A stretch of 7,067 nucleotides of DNA from Alphaproteobacteria bacterium (GTDB taxonomy: Bacteria > Pseudomonadota > Alphaproteobacteria > UBA6615), in the NCBI GenBank assembly GCA_017643325.1, contig JAEPNS010000028.1:1-7067 (forward strand), read 5' to 3'. Shown one piece after another: positions 5,485 through 7,067 of this stretch (positions within the stretch are counted from its first letter, which is position 1; each line of letters opens with the position of its first letter). A model generated the notes under the pieces. It did not search any database. It saw only the letters and a list, made by a program, of their open reading frames with translations, and was not told the origin of the DNA. The position numbers and the translations under genes were made by a program.

Positions 5485-6039
5485 CTACTCCGCCGCCACC
5501 TCTTTCAGATTGCCCTCGTCGTCGACCTCCAGACCGGTCTCGCGCGCGGCATCGATGACGCTCGGGTGCCAGGCAACATGGCCCGCATCGGGTCCGCCGA
5601 CGATGGCGAGCATCAGCGCGTCGTCCTCGCCCGACACGCAGCGGAAGCCCCGGTAGACCCCCGTCGGCACGTTGACCACGTCGAGCGGTTCCAGCGCGAT
5701 GGCGCGTTCCTCCTCGCCCTCGAGCCAGACCACCTCCCAGGTGCCCTTCATCGGGATGAAAACCTCTTCCGTCTGGTGGACGTGGAAGGCCGGGCCCGAG
5801 CCGCTCCCGGGGTGCGCCTTGTTGTAGACCAGCGAGAAACCGTGGGCGTTGCCGAGCTTCGGCTCGAGGTTCGGGTCGTCCATGTTCTCTGTCACGTTCA
5901 TGCCGATCACGTTGACGATCTCGCGCTCATGGCCCGGCAGGCGCTGGTCGAGATAGGCGAGGTCAGACCCGTTGCAGTCCGCGTAACGCACGACGTGCTT
6001 GGCCTCCATTTCCGCGGGCGAGATCTTGGGCGTGGTCAT
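5485..6039 (-). CDS. Cupin domain-containing protein, function unknown
   Basis: This 184-residue protein has a single cupin beta-barrel and no signal peptide, so it should be cytoplasmic. Cupin motif 1 is clear: FHVHQTEEVFIPMKG, with His86, His88 and Glu92 as metal ligands and Gly99. Motif 2 is VPTGVYRGFRCV (124-135); the usual histidine of PxGxxH is Arg130, so the barrel has lost one canonical metal ligand. The N-terminal 65 residues (KHVVRYADCNGSDLAYLDQR and following) and the acidic tail are not assigned to a known domain. I recognise the fold but not the reaction. The start is well supported by GGAGGA, nine bases before the ATG. The gene lies downstream of the formate dehydrogenase gene on the same strand but is separated from it by a terminator and repeats, so it is probably transcribed on its own. 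Confidence 0.85.
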   Translation of the reverse strand: MTTPKISPAEMEAKHVVRYADCNGSDLAYLDQRLPGHEREIVNVIGMNVTENMDDPNLEPKLGNAHGFSLVYNKAHPGSGSGPAFHVHQTEEVFIPMKGTWEVVWLEGEEERAIALEPLDVVNVPTGVYRGFRCVSGEDDALMLAIVGGPDAGHVAWHPSVIDAARETGLEVDDEGNLKEVAAE

Positions 6040-6048
6040 GGCTCAGGT

Positions 6049-6093
6049 TCCTCCGTTGGCTGGGAGTCTCCGGCGGGAAGAGGGGGGAGTCAA
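6049..6093 (-). promoter_or_regulatory. Shine-Dalgarno and weak candidate promoter of the cupin gene
   Basis: On the minus strand GGAGGA (6054-6049) stands nine bases before the cupin ATG and is the clearest ribosome site in the window. Further upstream TTGACT (6093-6088) is followed after 17 bases by GAGACT (6070-6065), a poor -10 box that keeps the second A and final T. A transcript from here would have a leader of roughly 20 bases. The ribosome site is firm; the promoter is tentative. Confidence 0.4.
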
Positions 6094-6124
6094 TTCCCGA
6101 CAGTTTCGTTCGGCATCGAAACGA

Positions 6125-6189
6125 CCTCATGCTGAGCTTGTCGAAGTATGAGGTTGTCGCCCTCGTCCTTCGACAGGCTCAGGATGAGG
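6125..6189. repeat. Inverted repeat of the CTTGTCGAAG class
   Basis: Arms at 6125-6146 and 6168-6189 match in reverse complement at 20 of 22 positions around a 21-base centre. The cores are CTGAGCTTGTCGAAG and CTTCGACAGGCTCAG. This is a widespread dispersed intergenic palindrome in GC-rich Proteobacteria. It carries the same CTCAGGATGAGGG end box (6178-6190) as the larger palindrome before fdhD. Confidence 0.75.
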
Positions 6190-6243
6190 GCTCAGTCTGG
6201 CCGACATGCCTGGGTCGCGCTCGGGAGACTTCGAAAATACCAT

Positions 6244-6337
6244 TCGTCACTCCCGCGAAGGCGGGAGTCCATTAACGCCGATACCCGCCCCGGCAACCGC
6301 CTGAGTCAATGGGCCCCTGCTTTCGCAGGGGTGACGG
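6244..6337. repeat. 94-bp palindromic intergenic repeat, copy 2 (inverted relative to copy 1)
   Basis: Two 28-base arms, 6244-6271 and 6310-6337, flank a 38-base centre, the same dimensions as the element at 3387-3480. Each arm folds on itself: CTCCCGC with GCGGGAG in the left arm, CCCCTGC with GCAGGGG in the right. When copy 1 is reverse complemented, the arms align well and I count 23 of 38 matching bases in the centre, so the two are diverged homologous copies in opposite orientation. Confidence 0.75.
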
Positions 6338-6350
6338 GGGTTGGCGCTTG

Positions 6351-6372
6351 AAAAACGGCGGCTACTCCGCCG
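6351..6372 (-). terminator. Intrinsic terminator overlapping the formate dehydrogenase stop codon
   Basis: On the minus strand CGGCGG (6372-6367), loop AGTAG (6366-6362) and CCGCCG (6361-6356) form an all-GC 6-bp stem followed directly by TTTTT (6355-6351). The loop contains the TAG stop of the formate dehydrogenase gene. The stem is short but GC-only with a proper T run. It would end the formate dehydrogenase transcript before the cupin gene. Confidence 0.6.
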
Positions 6373-7067
6373 CCTGCCGTTCCGCGGCCTCAACCTTGGC
6401 GGCGCAGAACTTGAACTCGGGGATCTTCCCGAACGGGTCGAGCTGCGGGTTGGTGAGCAGGTTCGCTGCTGCTTCGGCAAAACAGAACGGGATGAACACC
6501 ATGCCCTCGGGGACGTCGCGGTCGGCGCGCGCAGCGAGTTCAACGGTGCCGCGCCTTGTCGAGACACGGATCGCGTCGCCCGGCCAGATGTCGAGGCGCT
6601 TCATCTCGCGCGGATGCAGCGAGGCAACGGCCTCCGGCTCCAGCGCGTCGAGGACCGTGGCGCGGCGGGTGATCGCGCCGGTGTGCCAGTGCTCCAGCAT
6701 CCGCCCGGTCGACAGCACCATCGGATAGTCGTCGTCCGGCATCTCGTCCGGTGCGACCAGCTCGGTCGGCACGAACCTGCCGCGGCCGCTCTTGGTCGGG
6801 AAGCCGGCGGCGAACATGATCTCCGTCCCCGGGCCGTCCTCCTCGGCGCAGGGGTAGATGACTGCATCCTCGCGCTCCAGCCGCTCCCAAGAGATTCCGT
6901 CGATGGAATGCATCGCCGTGCGCAGTTCTTGGTAGACCTCGTTCGGGCCGGCGTAGGACCAGCCGAGGCCGAGCCGGTTCGCGAGATCCTGAATGATTTC
7001 CCAGTCGGGCCGCGCATCGCCGGGCGGATCGAAGGCCGGTCGGCCCATCTGGACCTGCCGGTTGGTG
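6362..7067 (-). CDS. fdsA: Formate dehydrogenase alpha (catalytic) subunit, C-terminal part (5' end beyond window)
   Basis: The frame is open from the right edge to a TAG at 6364-6362, giving 235 residues that form the C-terminal quarter of a large molybdopterin oxidoreductase. It begins TNRQVQMGRPAFDPPGDARP, continues DWEIIQDLANRLGLGW, and contains the molydopterin dinucleotide-binding domain from about residue 114: YPMVLSTGRMLEHWHTGAIT, SLHPREMKRLDIWPGDAIRV, RDVPEGMVFIPFCFAEAAAN and NPQLDPFGKIPEFKFCA. These blocks are typical of the NAD-linked cytoplasmic formate dehydrogenase alpha subunit (FdsA; often labelled fdhF in databases), which oxidises formate to CO2 at a bis-MGD cofactor. The iron-sulfur domains and the active-site Cys or Sec lie outside the window. 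The neighbouring fdhD, mobA and tup genes supply sulfuration, cofactor and probably tungsten. The gene ends in a terminator that overlaps its stop codon. Confidence 0.9.
   Translation of the reverse strand, partial: TNRQVQMGRPAFDPPGDARPDWEIIQDLANRLGLGWSYAGPNEVYQELRTAMHSIDGISWERLEREDAVIYPCAEEDGPGTEIMFAAGFPTKSGRGRFVPTELVAPDEMPDDDYPMVLSTGRMLEHWHTGAITRRATVLDALEPEAVASLHPREMKRLDIWPGDAIRVSTRRGTVELAARADRDVPEGMVFIPFCFAEAAANLLTNPQLDPFGKIPEFKFCAAKVEAAERQAAE

Larger units (their letters stand above)
6040..6361. other. Intergenic region between formate dehydrogenase and cupin genes
   Basis: These 322 bases contain no credible gene. They hold the cupin leader, a CTGAGCTTGTCGAAG-type inverted repeat (6125-6189), the second 94-bp repeat (6244-6337) and the tail of the formate dehydrogenase terminator. 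Short frames here are translations of the repeats. Confidence 0.75.

Noticed and set aside
6148..6351. Plus-strand 67-codon frame
   Set aside because: It is made almost entirely of the two palindromic repeats at 6125-6189 and 6244-6337.

Overview
The window looks like chromosomal DNA from a GC-rich alphaproteobacterium. The lineage is inferred from base composition, protein style, and intergenic palindromes of the kinds common in Rhodospirillales and Hyphomicrobiales; no rRNA or marker gene is present to confirm it. The theme is the metal supply and maturation machinery of a molybdopterin-dependent, probably tungsten-containing, formate dehydrogenase.

Layout. Positions 1-947 (minus strand) hold most of a periplasmic substrate-binding protein of the ABC_sub_bind (TrpX-like) family, running off the left edge. 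Next to it, also on the minus strand, is a compact tungstate ABC transporter operon in the order tupB (3282-2572), tupC (2561-1833), tupA (1839-1006). A 369-base divergent intergenic region (3283-3651) separates it from the plus-strand pair fdhD (3652-4512) and mobA (4509-5135), which overlap by 3 bases. This intergenic region holds a possible operator dyad and two palindromic repeat elements. After mobA, 5136-5484 has no convincing protein gene, but it shows a good promoter, consecutive hairpins and a strong intrinsic terminator, so it may encode a small RNA. A small cupin gene (6039-5485, minus) follows. Then come 322 bases with two more palindromic elements and a terminator. The window ends in the 3' part of a formate dehydrogenase alpha subunit gene (from 7067 down to 6362, minus).

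How the genes fit together (family knowledge plus inference). TupABC imports tungstate. MobA attaches GMP to molybdopterin to make the guanine dinucleotide form of the cofactor. FdhD delivers sulfur to the metal before the cofactor enters the formate dehydrogenase whose alpha subunit is encoded at the right edge. The tungstate-type rather than molybdate-type importer suggests that the enzyme uses tungsten or can use either metal. The roles of the cupin and of the left-edge binding protein are not known.

The items most worth checking are the candidate small RNA at 5143-5400, the 8-8-8 inverted repeat upstream of tupB, two 94-bp repeat elements in opposite orientation flanking fdhD-mobA-cupin, and unusual cysteine and histidine patterns in FdhD and the cupin.
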